In this document: positions 35,487 to 44,828 of the stretch, piece after piece | How positions within the stretch are numbered: position 1 is the first letter of the stretch | Layout: the number at the start of each line of letters is the position of its first letter | NCBI RefSeq assembly: GCF_052064335.1 | Contig: NZ_JBQHVU010000012.1 | Span: 20,200 to 84,199, forward strand | DNA: 64,000 nt | Origin: Weimeria sp002480925 | Lineage (GTDB): Bacteria > Bacillota > Clostridia > Lachnospirales > Lachnospiraceae | Reading direction: 5' to 3' | Notes under the pieces: generated by a model | The model's input: the letters and a program-made list of their open reading frames with translations, nothing else | Told to the model about the DNA's origin: nothing | Databases searched by the model: none | Position numbers and translations under genes: made by a program

Positions 35487-35525
35487 CCTCTCACCTCTCA
35501 CCTCTGACCTCTGACCTCGCACCTC
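35487..35525. repeat. Second C-rich heptad array
   Basis: About five units of TCACCTC/TGACCTC/GCACCTC, in the same orientation as the array at 35207-35240 and complementary to the G-rich array at 35116. It follows a CTTTCGGCC element. Confidence 0.88.
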
Positions 35526-35619
35526 GCTCATGCTCGTTCTTGTCTCTGTGCTTTCGGCCAAGGAAGTTCTCTTCGCTAGGTTCGACCTTCGCTTATCAGC
35601 TCGGTCTCACCAATCTCAG

Positions 35620-35742
35620 AGAACGACCTCGCATAGGATTCAGACTTCGCTATCGCTCGTCTTCATCTCTATGCTTTCGGCCTCTCACCTCTGACCTCGC
35701 ACCTCTGACCTCGCACCTCTGACCTCTGACCTCTACCTTACA
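35620..35742. repeat. 65-bp direct repeat copy B joined to third C-rich heptad array
   Basis: Copy B (35620-35684) is identical to copy A and runs straight into a third array of about eight C-rich heptads ending near 35742. Together the field is about 630 bases between rlbA and the chemoreceptor gene. Confidence 0.93.
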
Positions 35743-35778
35743 CCCTAACCCCGCCCTTGTCAAACATTCAGATTTAAT

Positions 35779-35807
35779 TTGACTATTATAGAAAAAATTA
35801 TTACTAT
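35779..35807 (+). promoter_or_regulatory. Promoter of the chemoreceptor gene
   Basis: TTGACT and TACTAT with a 17-base spacer lie about 60 bases before the ATG at 35868. No sigma-28-like element is obvious. Confidence 0.5.
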
Positions 35808-35867
35808 AAAGAAAGATGTACTAATTTTTAACCATTCGTTCTCACGAAGGAAAGGACAAGCAGATAA

Positions 35868-37586
35868 ATGAAAAAAACTAAATCCAGACAAGGGAAGATG
35901 ATCCAGAGGCTGATCACAATAACGATACTAGTCGTTATAATCGTATCAACGCTCATCACTGTCACCGCGATCCACCAGTTGAGGCATCTCTACTACGGGA
36001 ATGTCGAGAATTCACTGAAATCCTCAGCATATATGATGGGGAAGGCTCTCTCAAATGAGTATGACGGCCAGTGGAGCTTCGATAACGGTATCGTAAAAAA
36101 GGGTGCCAAGGATGTAACTGTGGAATACGGCCAGACACTGTCAAGCACAAAAAAGGAAACCGGCTTCGATTATGCCGTTATCCTTAATGACACATATGCG
36201 ATCTCGACTATAACTAACGTCGGTCCTGACGGATCCAGCAATACAAGCCTCCCTCCTAAGGTAAAGAACGCCGTCTCCAAAAGCGGACATCTCTTTGACA
36301 GGAGACTGCCGGTAGGCAGGCAGAAATACTTCGCCTACTATCTCCCTATAAAGGACTCAAGCGGCAATATCGCCGGATATACCTTCGCAGGAGAAAACTC
36401 CAGTGAGGCAGAGGCAAAGATCCTTAAGATCATGTTCTCCATGATAGCTGTCGAGCTGGCATGTGTGATATTCCTTGCCCTGCTCGGATATTTCGTAAAC
36501 AAAAAAGTCTCCGGACAGATGGCAGAGCTCTCGAATGCAGTCGATACCTTGGGCAGCGGTAAGCTCGGCATCCTGATCAGCAAGCCTGTAATGGAAAGAA
36601 ACGACGAGCTGGGAGTAATAGCAAGAAATATAATGACTCTCGATCAGAAGCTTTCTTCTGTCATCCATGACACCAAGAAGATGACAGCCGAGCTGCATGA
36701 CTCAAGTGCGAATCTCTCAAGTTCGTCAGATCAGGCCAACAGCGCCTCCACTCAGGTCTCGGCTGCGGTAGATGATATCGCAAAGGGAGCTACCAACCAG
36801 GCCGATTCTGTGCAGACTGCCGCAAATGACACGAGCCATATGGATTCTGATATCGACCAGATCTCTGAGAACGTCACTAATCTTTCCGACTATGCTAAGG
36901 CGATGAAGCAGAGCTGCGACAAGACCGTCGATGCCATAAGAGAGTTGGCAAGCCAGTCTGAGGATGTCACCGCATCTGTTTCCGAGATCGGAAACACCAT
37001 CCAGTCCACAAACGATTCCGTTCAGGAAATCTCAAAGTTCTCCGGAGCGATTACGGACATTGCCAGCCAGACCAATCTGCTCTCCTTAAACGCCTCCATC
37101 GAGGCAGCAAGAGCCGGAGAAGCAGGCCGGGGCTTCGCTGTCGTGGCTGATGAGATAAGGGATCTGGCCGATCAGAGCAAGAGCTCTGCTGATGAGATCT
37201 CTGCTATCGTAGACAAGCTTTTAGCAAGCTCACAGTCATCTGTCGAAACTATGGGCAGGCTGAACGAAAGCTTCGACGTCCAGGAGCAGAAGCTCAATGT
37301 GACAAGAGATGAGCTCCGCTCTATGAGAGACAAGGTAAACAGCGTAGCTGACGCAGTTACAGAGATCGCATCCAGGATCAAGGGGCTTGATCAGGCCAAG
37401 AAATCCCTAACCGGTATCATCTCCGATCTCTCCGCCATCTCAGAGGAGAACGCTGCCTCTACAGAGCAGACCAATGCCTCAATGGAGGAGCTGGCAAGCA
37501 CATTCACAGTGATAAACGAAGCAGCAGCATCGCTTAACCAGCTTGCGGTAAGACTCAAGGAAACAATGGATTATTTCCAGGATTGA
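35868..37586 (+). CDS. Methyl-accepting chemotaxis protein
   Basis: A 572-residue transmembrane chemoreceptor: TM1 at about 15-37, an extracellular single-Cache-like sensor (about 40-185), TM2 at about 190-212, HAMP, then a long signalling coiled coil. The hairpin tip reads DIASQTNLLSLNASIEAARAGE, nearly identical to the universal MCP tip that binds CheA/CheW. It reports an extracellular ligand to the chemotaxis pathway. No che genes are in the window. AAGGAAAGGA lies upstream of the ATG. It is co-oriented with the TraX gene 19 bases downstream. Confidence 0.94.
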   Translation: MKKTKSRQGKMIQRLITITILVVIIVSTLITVTAIHQLRHLYYGNVENSLKSSAYMMGKALSNEYDGQWSFDNGIVKKGAKDVTVEYGQTLSSTKKETGFDYAVILNDTYAISTITNVGPDGSSNTSLPPKVKNAVSKSGHLFDRRLPVGRQKYFAYYLPIKDSSGNIAGYTFAGENSSEAEAKILKIMFSMIAVELACVIFLALLGYFVNKKVSGQMAELSNAVDTLGSGKLGILISKPVMERNDELGVIARNIMTLDQKLSSVIHDTKKMTAELHDSSANLSSSSDQANSASTQVSAAVDDIAKGATNQADSVQTAANDTSHMDSDIDQISENVTNLSDYAKAMKQSCDKTVDAIRELASQSEDVTASVSEIGNTIQSTNDSVQEISKFSGAITDIASQTNLLSLNASIEAARAGEAGRGFAVVADEIRDLADQSKSSADEISAIVDKLLASSQSSVETMGRLNESFDVQEQKLNVTRDELRSMRDKVNSVADAVTEIASRIKGLDQAKKSLTGIISDLSAISEENAASTEQTNASMEELASTFTVINEAAASLNQLAVRLKETMDYFQD

Positions 37587-37605
37587 TAAGGAAAGAGGAT
37601 CTATT

Positions 37606-38379
37606 TTGACAAATGAGACATATGATTCCCGTTCAAGGGACATAAGCGGCTTCTACCTCAAGATTATAGCCATAGTCACTATGGCTATAGACCATATCGG
37701 GGCAGTGATTATCGAAGGTGTCATGCAGGAGCATGATACACCCGCCCTGACTGTATCCGATGCAGTTTTCCGCTGTATAGGAAGGCTGGCCTTTCCGCTT
37801 TTCTGCTTCTTCATAGTCGAGGGATTCCACTATACAAGGAGCCGGAGTAAATATGCGATAAGGCTTTTGATATTCGCCCTCGCATCAGAGATTCCCTTTG
37901 ATCTGGCCTTCAATGGCAGGATCCTTGAGCGGTATGACAACAATGTAGGTTTTACACTTCTTCTGGGTATGCTTTCCATTTGGGCTCTGGATTTCCTTAG
38001 AGAAAGGATCAGACAAAAGGAAGTAAGCGAAGAGAAAGAGAATCTCCTGTTTGCCATATCGATATTCCTTGTCATCCTGATAGTGATCATTGCAGAAAAG
38101 TTCATCGCAAGTGATTACGGTTCCTTCGGAGTGATAGCTATCATCATCCTCTATCTGATGAAGGATCATAAGCTTATCGGATTTTCTCTGGCAGTAATCT
38201 GGCTTGGGTTCACCTGCGGCAATATAGAATTCTTTGCGATAGCAGATCTGCTTCCACTGTATTATTATCATGGAAGGCAGGGCAGGAAGCTCAAGTATCT
38301 CTTCTATATCTTCTATCCGGCTCACCTGCTTGCTCTTGCGGCAATAGCCAGATATTGCGGTATACCTGCACTCAGATAA
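37606..38379 (+). CDS. TraX-family polytopic membrane protein
   Basis: A 257-residue protein with about seven or eight hydrophobic spans. The N-terminal LKIIAIVTMAIDHIGAV and FPLFCFFIVEGFHYTRSR are characteristic of the TraX/acyltransferase-like family, originally named from pilin acetylation on F plasmids. Chromosomal Firmicutes members have no settled role. The start is TTG with AGAGG seven bases upstream; no in-frame ATG is near. It is followed by a terminator. Confidence 0.82.
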   Translation: MTNETYDSRSRDISGFYLKIIAIVTMAIDHIGAVIIEGVMQEHDTPALTVSDAVFRCIGRLAFPLFCFFIVEGFHYTRSRSKYAIRLLIFALASEIPFDLAFNGRILERYDNNVGFTLLLGMLSIWALDFLRERIRQKEVSEEKENLLFAISIFLVILIVIIAEKFIASDYGSFGVIAIIILYLMKDHKLIGFSLAVIWLGFTCGNIEFFAIADLLPLYYYHGRQGRKLKYLFYIFYPAHLLALAAIARYCGIPALR

Positions 38380-38387
38380 GTAAACAA

Positions 38388-38417
38388 AAAAGGAACGGCC
38401 ACATGACCGTTCCTTTT
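38388..38417. terminator. Bidirectional terminator between TraX gene and HU gene
   Basis: AAAAGGAACGG and CCGTTCCTTTT form a perfect 11-bp stem around an 8-base loop, with A-rich and T-rich flanks so it works in both directions. It lies between two convergent genes. Confidence 0.9.
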
Positions 38418-38441
38418 CTATACTCCAAAAACTATCAGATA

Positions 38442-38717
38442 TTACTTGTTGACAGCGTCCTTAAGAGCCTTTCCAGCCTTGAACTTAGGAGATTTGGAAG
38501 CTGCGATCTCCATTGTCTCTCCTGTCTGAGGATTACGTCCTGTACGGGCAGCTCTCTCTGATACCTCGAATGTACCAAAGCCTACGAGCTGAATCTTCTC
38601 GCCCTTGATGAGCTCCTCTGTAACTGTCTCTGTGAAAGCGCGGAGTACGAGCTCTACATCCTTCTTAGGAACTTCTGCCTTTTCAGCGATTGCTGCTACA
38701 AGTTCTGTCTTGTTCAT
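38442..38717 (-). CDS. hup: HU-family DNA-binding protein
   Basis: A 91-residue HU protein of normal length. It starts MNKTELVAAIAEKAEV and has the DNA-bending arm region GRNPQTGETM. It compacts and bends nucleoid DNA as a homodimer. GAGGAGG lies upstream of the ATG. A strong promoter precedes it and a bidirectional terminator follows. Confidence 0.96.
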   Translation of the reverse strand: MNKTELVAAIAEKAEVPKKDVELVLRAFTETVTEELIKGEKIQLVGFGTFEVSERAARTGRNPQTGETMEIAASKSPKFKAGKALKDAVNK

Positions 38718-38791
38718 TTAAATTTCCTCCTCGTATATCTATACGATTATTCTTGTCTTTGCAGGATTACCTTTTATTTCCTGCACTTTCA

Positions 38792-38820
38792 TTTATAAGC
38801 CTTTTAGGAGCCTTTGTCAA
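38792..38820 (-). promoter_or_regulatory. Promoter of HU gene
   Basis: On the minus strand a perfect TTGACA and TATAAA are spaced by 17 bases, giving a leader of about 70 bases. Confidence 0.8.
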
Positions 38821-38831
38821 TACTTTTTTAA

Positions 38832-38868
38832 CAAAAAGGCCCCGAAACAGGCGAGTTTCGGGGCTTTT
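38832..38868 (-). terminator. Terminator after phosphosugar mutase gene
   Basis: GCCCCGAAAC pairs with GTTTCGGGGC (10 bp) around six bases. On the minus strand it is followed by CCTTTTTG. It ends the upstream mutase transcript just before the HU promoter. Confidence 0.88.
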
Positions 38869-38906
38869 CGTAATAATCTACGCTTATTTTATTTCATTTG
38901 TTAAGA

Positions 38907-40640
38907 TTATTTTGTAAGCTTTTCAGCAAGGTCATCAAGAGCCTTCTTCATCTTCTGTGATTTCTTGTCTGCATCATCAAAATCAGAGCCCTTTATTCCG
39001 TAATAGAACTTGATCTTCGGCTCTGTACCCGAAGGACGGACACAGATCCAGGCATCATCTGTCAGTTCATAGTAGAGTACATTGGACTTCGGAAGGCCTG
39101 TAGGCCTTACGGTGCCGCTTGCGATGTCAGTGATAGTATCCTTGTCATAGTCTCTTACAGCCGTAACCTTATGACCTCCGATCTCTGTCAGAGGATTTGC
39201 ACGAAGATAGGTCATGATCGATGAAATCTTTTCGATACCCTCCTTACCTGCAAGGGTGATGGAGCTTACAGCATCCTGATAGTAGCCAAGCCTCTGGTAG
39301 AGGTCCAGCATTGCGTCCCAGAGGGTCATACCCTTTGTCTTGTAATAGGCGCAGGCCTCGCAGAGTGTCATCGAGGCATCGACCGCATCCTTATCCCTCG
39401 CATAGGTTCCTGTAAGACAGCCGTAGCTTTCCTCCATTCCGAACAGGTAGGTCCCGTGTCCGGTCTTCTCGAACTCCAGGATCTTGCCGCCTATATACTT
39501 GAAGCCTGTAAGCACCTCTATAAGCTCAATGCCATAATCCCTTGCAATCGCATCTGCCAGATTGGTGGTTACTATCGACTTGATGAAGGCTCCGTCTGCC
39601 GGGAGTCCTCCGTCTCTTTCCTTTCTCTGGCTGATCACATAGTTGCCGATCAGACATCCGCTCATATTTCCGGTAAGGCAGTGATATTCTCCCTGCTTGT
39701 CCTTTACATATACGCCCAGTCTGTCTGCATCCGGATCTGTAGCAAGGATCAGGTCTGCATTCTTTTCCTTGCCAAGAGCAAGGGCCAGAGCGAAGGCCTC
39801 CTTTGCCTCAGGATTAGGATATGCCACTGTAGGGAAGTCTCCATCCGGCTTCTCCTGCTGAGGCACTACATATACGTTTGTAAAGCCAAGTTCCTTTAAC
39901 ACTCTCCTGACAGGAATATTACCTGTGCCGTGAAGAGGTGTATATACGATAGTTATGTCCCTTCCGACCTGATTGATCGCATCCTGATGGATAACAAGCT
40001 TTTTGAGCTCTGCTATGTACGGATCGTCGATATCCTTTCCAATGACCTGATAGAGCCCCTTCTCTATGGCTGCCTGTCTGGTCATGGTCTTTGCTGTATC
40101 GATATCAACAGCCTTTACACAGTCCATTATCCCTGTGTCGTGAGGAGGTGTGATCTGGGCACCGTCCTCCCAGTATACCTTGTAGCCGTTGTATTCAGCC
40201 GGGTTATGGCTTGCTGTGATATTGATGCCGGCTATACAGTGGAGATATCTGACTGCATATGAAAGCACCGGTGTAGGCCTCAATGACTCGAAAACATAAG
40301 CCTTGATGCCATTTGCAGCCAGACACTCTGCGGCCTCATCAGCGAACTCCGGAGACATATGACGGCAGTCATATGAAATTGCTACTCCTCTTTCTGCTCC
40401 GCCGACTTTATTGATATAGTCTGCAAGTCCCTGAGTCGCCCTGCGGACAGTATATACATTCATCCTGTTGGTACCGGCTCCTATCACTCCTCTGAGTCCT
40501 GCTGTACCAAACTCCAGGTCCTTATAGAATCTGTCCTCTATCTCCTTTTCATTCCCGGCTATGCCGCGAAGCTCTGCCTTTGTCTCATCATCAAAGTACG
40601 GATCTGAAAGCCATGATTCGTATGTCTCTTTGTATCCCAT
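38907..40640 (-). CDS. Phosphoglucomutase/phosphomannomutase family protein
   Basis: A 577-residue alpha-D-phosphohexomutase of the PgcA type. The phosphoserine loop is TASHNPAEYNGYKVY, the metal loop is DPDADRLG, the sugar loop contains FGMEESYG, and the phosphate loop is RPSGTEPKIKFY. It interconverts glucose 1- and 6-phosphate, the link between central metabolism and UDP-glucose/glycogen. GGAGGA precedes the ATG. It stands as a single gene with its own terminator. Confidence 0.92.
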   Translation of the reverse strand: MGYKETYESWLSDPYFDDETKAELRGIAGNEKEIEDRFYKDLEFGTAGLRGVIGAGTNRMNVYTVRRATQGLADYINKVGGAERGVAISYDCRHMSPEFADEAAECLAANGIKAYVFESLRPTPVLSYAVRYLHCIAGINITASHNPAEYNGYKVYWEDGAQITPPHDTGIMDCVKAVDIDTAKTMTRQAAIEKGLYQVIGKDIDDPYIAELKKLVIHQDAINQVGRDITIVYTPLHGTGNIPVRRVLKELGFTNVYVVPQQEKPDGDFPTVAYPNPEAKEAFALALALGKEKNADLILATDPDADRLGVYVKDKQGEYHCLTGNMSGCLIGNYVISQRKERDGGLPADGAFIKSIVTTNLADAIARDYGIELIEVLTGFKYIGGKILEFEKTGHGTYLFGMEESYGCLTGTYARDKDAVDASMTLCEACAYYKTKGMTLWDAMLDLYQRLGYYQDAVSSITLAGKEGIEKISSIMTYLRANPLTEIGGHKVTAVRDYDKDTITDIASGTVRPTGLPKSNVLYYELTDDAWICVRPSGTEPKIKFYYGIKGSDFDDADKKSQKMKKALDDLAEKLTK

Positions 40641-40725
40641 GTGTCCTCCTTTGGATCAAACTGTACTTTTATAGTTAATTATTTAAATTATATACGATTT
40701 TCCCTGTCAATTCCACTAATTTTTA

Positions 40726-43323
40726 TCAGTCAGAAGAGCCTGATACAGAATTCACGATGGAATCTGCAAGTGTGGAAAGATAATTTTCTTCTGCCTTGCC
40801 CTTAGCACTCTTAGACGAGGAATCGGAGTCAGAATCGTTTCCAGAAGACCGGTCACTTCCGCTGGCAGGTGATGAATTATCATTCGATGACGATGTGGCG
40901 GATGAATTGCCGGTAGTGCCTGAAGCCGTACTCCCGCCCGTTCCTGATGATGAGGCTCCGGAGGATTTAGTGCTGCCCTCCTTGCTGTCTGAAATATCAA
41001 GGGCTATAGTAGCCTCGGGAGAGTTCACTATAAGAGTCCTGGTCCAGGTATCGTATCCATCAGCTATCACGCTAAGACTGTGCTCTCCGTACTTTACCTG
41101 CTGTGTCTTTCCCTTTTTCACAAGTATTCCATCCAGATATATCTTTGCCGCCTTTACCCCGATCTCAAAGGTAAGGCTGCACTTCTTCGGGCCGCTTCCC
41201 TTCATGGAATCAAGGCTTAGATACGAGTCGACATTCTTCTTTATACGAACTGTCCGGCTGCCTCCCCAGCCATTATTGGCCACAGTCACCCTGTAGGTCC
41301 CTACCGGAAGAGAAATGGACTTTCCGTCCGCAACCTCCTCTATATCCTCGGAGCCTATTTCTATAAGACTTCCGTCAAAAAGCTTAGTATCCTTAAGGGT
41401 AAGGTAGCCATGTCCTCTGTCTACAGCGACCGCGACTATCTCCCTGTCATAGCCTGTCACCCTGAGTGTATCCGAAGCAGGGTCAATACTGTCCTGATCC
41501 GTTATGGTATTTCCATCGAGGAAAAGGGCTGTCTTTGGCAGGTGATAACCTGTATTTCCGATCTTCATCAGCTCCTCAGATTCCTTGAAGGAATAATCCC
41601 TGACATCGTCCCTTTCCCAGAGCGCTTTGGTCTTCTGGACTCTGGTCAGGGTGCCGTACCTGCCGCTCGCGTCAAAGGTGATACCCATTCCCGGCAAAAA
41701 ATCTTCAACCGAGGCTGTACCTCCGTACTTATCCAGAAATTCTGTAAGGACTGTATATGGATAGCGGTATTCCTGAAAACTTATGACATTCATGACAGTA
41801 AGCCTGTCATTTCTCCTGTCATTTTCCTCGATCACATATACATCTGTCAGACCGCTTTCCTCCATGGCGTCACCGCTTGAATCATCAGCTGATGTGATCG
41901 GAGTCCCCGGAGTCCTGTAGCTTACATTTCCATTGCCACTGCTGGTGCAGGAGGTAAAGATAAAGGCCGCCGCAAACAGGCAGACAAAGAGCTTACCTGC
42001 CTTCAGAAGCCTGTTGTAGTCCTTTGCCCTCGAAACAAGAGTTTCCCTCTGATTGACCGCCGGATCCTTCAGCACATCAGAAAGCAGCCTCTCCATTATC
42101 CTTCCAAGTCCAGGTCCCTTCTCTATTCCTTCCTTTATCAGATCATTGCCGTTTATCAGAAGCTGCTTTTTATCTGTTGCGTATTGCAGATTATTCTCCC
42201 AGAGCGACTCGAATCTGTCTATATAGGAAAGCTTTTCCTCCCGCATATAATCGCTCTGAGCCATCACATCAGCCCGCTTCAGCTCAAAGAGCTCCCTGTA
42301 GTCAAGGTCCATCTCACTGATACAGCGTCTGACAGTCACATCGCTTAAACGCGGACGCTCATCATGGTAGCGGACAAGAGTGACTACCTTTCTTATCGTA
42401 TCATTATCATATTTCAGCCTGGTCAGGATCTCTTCCGCCATCAGCGCCGATTCCTGCGGATGTCCCTGAAAATGGCTGTGGCCTTTCTTATCGCTGCGAG
42501 CTACAACCGGCTTTCCTATATCATGCAGAAGAGCAGCCAGTCTCATGACCTTGTTGTCAGAGACATTTTCCATGGCATGAATGGTATGCCAGCCAACTGT
42601 ATAGCAATGGTGCCTTGTATTCTGCTCACACTCCATGCAGCTGTCCCATTCAGGGAAAAATACAGAGGTAAGCCCGCTATCGTAGAGCTCATACATCTTA
42701 TCTGGATGAGCCGAGCAGATAAGCTTGGTAAGCTCCACCTGGATCCTTTCTGCTGATACCATGCTCAGATTGTCCTTTAGTTCCCGGATAGCCTGATAGG
42801 TCTTCTCCTCTATCGAAAAATCAAGCTTTGCCGCAAATCTGACCGCCCTCATCATACGGAGAGCATCCTCAGAAAAGCGTTCAAGCGGGTCCCCTACACA
42901 GCGGATGATCCCTTTTTTCAGATCCTCCTGACCTCCGAACAGATCGACAATTCCTGTGCTGTCGTTTACAGCCATTGCATTTATAGTGAAATCGCGGCGC
43001 CTTAGATCCTCCTCCAGGCTCTTGGTAAAGGTCACATTATCAGGATGTCTGCCGTCCTCGTAGCTCCCGTCTATACGATAGGTGGTCACCTCAAAGCTCT
43101 TACCATCCATCCTGACTGTCACTGTACCGTGCTTGATACCTGTATCTATTGTCCTCGAAAAAAGCGCCTTGACCTCATCCGGTTCTGCCGACGTGGTGAT
43201 ATCCCAGTCGTCAGGGGTGAGTCCCAAAAGCGCATCACGAACACAGCCGCCCACTGCATATGCTTCGTGGCCGGCCTGTTCCAATCTGTGTATTATCTTT
43301 TCTACTGATCCCGGTAAATGCAT
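40726..43323 (-). CDS. CCA tRNA nucleotidyltransferase fused in frame to a PEGA-domain lipoprotein-like region
   Basis: An 865-residue ORF from the ATG at 43323, which overlaps the proS stop as TGATG. Residues 1-435 are a complete CCA-adding enzyme: GGCVRDALLG (25-34), metal pair D39/D41, RRRDFTIN, RFSEDALRMMRAVRFA and HD segment ALLHDIGKP (265-272). At about 444-459 comes a hydrophobic stretch and FTSC, a lipoprotein-like signal, then an extracytoplasmic-looking region. That region has a PEGA domain (KIYLDGILVKKGKTQQV, LSVIADGYDTW) and a Ser/Gly-rich tail. There is no stop or ATG/GTG/TTG at the joint. It is either a real membrane-tethered fusion or a recent gene fusion. Confidence 0.85.
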   Translation of the reverse strand: MHLPGSVEKIIHRLEQAGHEAYAVGGCVRDALLGLTPDDWDITTSAEPDEVKALFSRTIDTGIKHGTVTVRMDGKSFEVTTYRIDGSYEDGRHPDNVTFTKSLEEDLRRRDFTINAMAVNDSTGIVDLFGGQEDLKKGIIRCVGDPLERFSEDALRMMRAVRFAAKLDFSIEEKTYQAIRELKDNLSMVSAERIQVELTKLICSAHPDKMYELYDSGLTSVFFPEWDSCMECEQNTRHHCYTVGWHTIHAMENVSDNKVMRLAALLHDIGKPVVARSDKKGHSHFQGHPQESALMAEEILTRLKYDNDTIRKVVTLVRYHDERPRLSDVTVRRCISEMDLDYRELFELKRADVMAQSDYMREEKLSYIDRFESLWENNLQYATDKKQLLINGNDLIKEGIEKGPGLGRIMERLLSDVLKDPAVNQRETLVSRAKDYNRLLKAGKLFVCLFAAAFIFTSCTSSGNGNVSYRTPGTPITSADDSSGDAMEESGLTDVYVIEENDRRNDRLTVMNVISFQEYRYPYTVLTEFLDKYGGTASVEDFLPGMGITFDASGRYGTLTRVQKTKALWERDDVRDYSFKESEELMKIGNTGYHLPKTALFLDGNTITDQDSIDPASDTLRVTGYDREIVAVAVDRGHGYLTLKDTKLFDGSLIEIGSEDIEEVADGKSISLPVGTYRVTVANNGWGGSRTVRIKKNVDSYLSLDSMKGSGPKKCSLTFEIGVKAAKIYLDGILVKKGKTQQVKYGEHSLSVIADGYDTWTRTLIVNSPEATIALDISDSKEGSTKSSGASSSGTGGSTASGTTGNSSATSSSNDNSSPASGSDRSSGNDSDSDSSSKSAKGKAEENYLSTLADSIVNSVSGSSD

Positions 43324-44759
43324 CAATAAGCTTTGCCCCAGATCACAAGCTTCTTTGCCGGCTTGCCGCAGCAGACGCATCTGTCTGAAATGTTCTCCTG
43401 CTCAAATGGCATGCAGCGGCTTGTAGCTGTGGTATCTTCCTTTATCCGCTCCTCGCAGGCCTGATCTCCGCACCACATTGCACGGACCATTCCAGGCTTG
43501 TTGTTTATTATATCCTTGAACTCATCATAGTCATGAGCATCATAGATATGGGAATCCCTGAACGCCTTTGCACGCTCAAACATATCCTGCTGCTCCTGCT
43601 CAAGGACCTCTGCTGCCTTCACAGCGACCTCGTCAAGGGCTGCAAAGGACTTCTCGCGATTGTCCCTGCGGACGAGCACGCACTGACCCTTCTCTATATC
43701 CTTAGGACCTATCTCTATACGGAGAGGGATACCGCGCATCTCTTCCTCTGCGTACTTGAATCCAGGTCTCTTATCAGAATCATCAACCTTAACAGAAATG
43801 CCTGCTGCTCTTAAGGCTTCCTTTACCTTCATGCAGGCCTCCATTACCTCTGGCTTCTTCTGAAGGATAGGAATGATCATGACCTGAACAGGCGCTATAT
43901 GAGGAGGAAGCACAAGTCCCGAATCATCTCCGTGTACCATTATAAGCGCTCCGATAAGCCTTGTGGAAACTCCCCAGGATGTCTGGTATACAGAATGAAG
44001 CTTGTTGTCTGCTCCTGTATACTGGACTCCATAGGCCTTTGCGAATCCATCGCCGAAATTATGCGAGGTTCCTGACTGCAGTGACTTACCGTCATGCATC
44101 ATTGTCTCTATCGTATAGGTGGCCTCTGCTCCTGCGAACTTCTCCTTATCTGTCTTCTGTCCCTTGATCACCGGGATAGCAAGCTCCTTTTCGCAGAAAT
44201 CAGCATAAATATTGAGCATCTGAAGGGTTCTCTCTTTGGCCTCCTCTGCTGTGGCATGGATGGTATGTCCCTCCTGCCAGAGGAACTCTGAGGAACGAAG
44301 GAATGGACGGGTAGTCTTTTCCCAGCGCACCACTGAGCACCACTGATTGTATACCATTGGCAGATCCCTGTAGGTATGACAGTTGTTCCTGAACAGCTCA
44401 CAGAAAAGGGTCTCAGATGTAGGGCGCACGCACAGCCTCTCTGTCAGCTGGTTTCCGCCTCCCTGTGTGACCCATGCCACCTCAGGTGCAAAGCCCTTTA
44501 CATGATCCTTCTCCTTCTCTAGAAGACTCTCCGGAATAAGCACCGGCAGATATACATTTTCTACTCCGGTTTCCTTGAACATTCCATCAAGCTTCTTCTG
44601 GATATTCTCCCAGATAGCATATCCATTCGGCTTATATATCATAAAGCCCTTGATGGATGAGTATTCCATCAGCTCTGCTTTCCTGACCACATCAGTGTAC
44701 CACTGTGTGAAATCCTCATCGCGGGAGGTGATCTCCTCCACAAGTTTCTTATCAGCCAT
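43323..44759 (-). CDS. proS: Proline--tRNA ligase (short, archaeal/eukaryotic-type)
   Basis: A 478-residue class II synthetase. Motif 2 and 3 regions are visible (TSETLFCELFRNNCHTYRDLP; LIMVHGDDSGLVLPPHIAPVQ), followed by the anticodon-binding domain and the C-terminal zinc-like CGDQACEERIKEDT...CVCCG domain typical of the short ProRS form without an editing insertion. It charges tRNA-Pro. The ATG at 44759 follows GAGGACACGAA. The CCA enzyme gene begins on its stop codon. Confidence 0.95.
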   Translation of the reverse strand: MADKKLVEEITSRDEDFTQWYTDVVRKAELMEYSSIKGFMIYKPNGYAIWENIQKKLDGMFKETGVENVYLPVLIPESLLEKEKDHVKGFAPEVAWVTQGGGNQLTERLCVRPTSETLFCELFRNNCHTYRDLPMVYNQWCSVVRWEKTTRPFLRSSEFLWQEGHTIHATAEEAKERTLQMLNIYADFCEKELAIPVIKGQKTDKEKFAGAEATYTIETMMHDGKSLQSGTSHNFGDGFAKAYGVQYTGADNKLHSVYQTSWGVSTRLIGALIMVHGDDSGLVLPPHIAPVQVMIIPILQKKPEVMEACMKVKEALRAAGISVKVDDSDKRPGFKYAEEEMRGIPLRIEIGPKDIEKGQCVLVRRDNREKSFAALDEVAVKAAEVLEQEQQDMFERAKAFRDSHIYDAHDYDEFKDIINNKPGMVRAMWCGDQACEERIKEDTTATSRCMPFEQENISDRCVCCGKPAKKLVIWGKAY

Positions 44760-44828
44760 TTCGTGTCCTCGCTTCAAAATATTCAAACTATATAATCATA
44801 GAAAAAATAACTGTCCATGTCAAGAGCT

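Noticed and set aside
35116..35742. CRISPR array
   Set aside because: Units are 7 bases with no unique spacers, orientation flips between arrays, and no cas genes are present.
40796..41296. Plus-strand 166-codon frame opposite the PEGA region
   Set aside because: It is the shadow of a Ser/Gly-rich low-complexity coding tail; no start site and no family.
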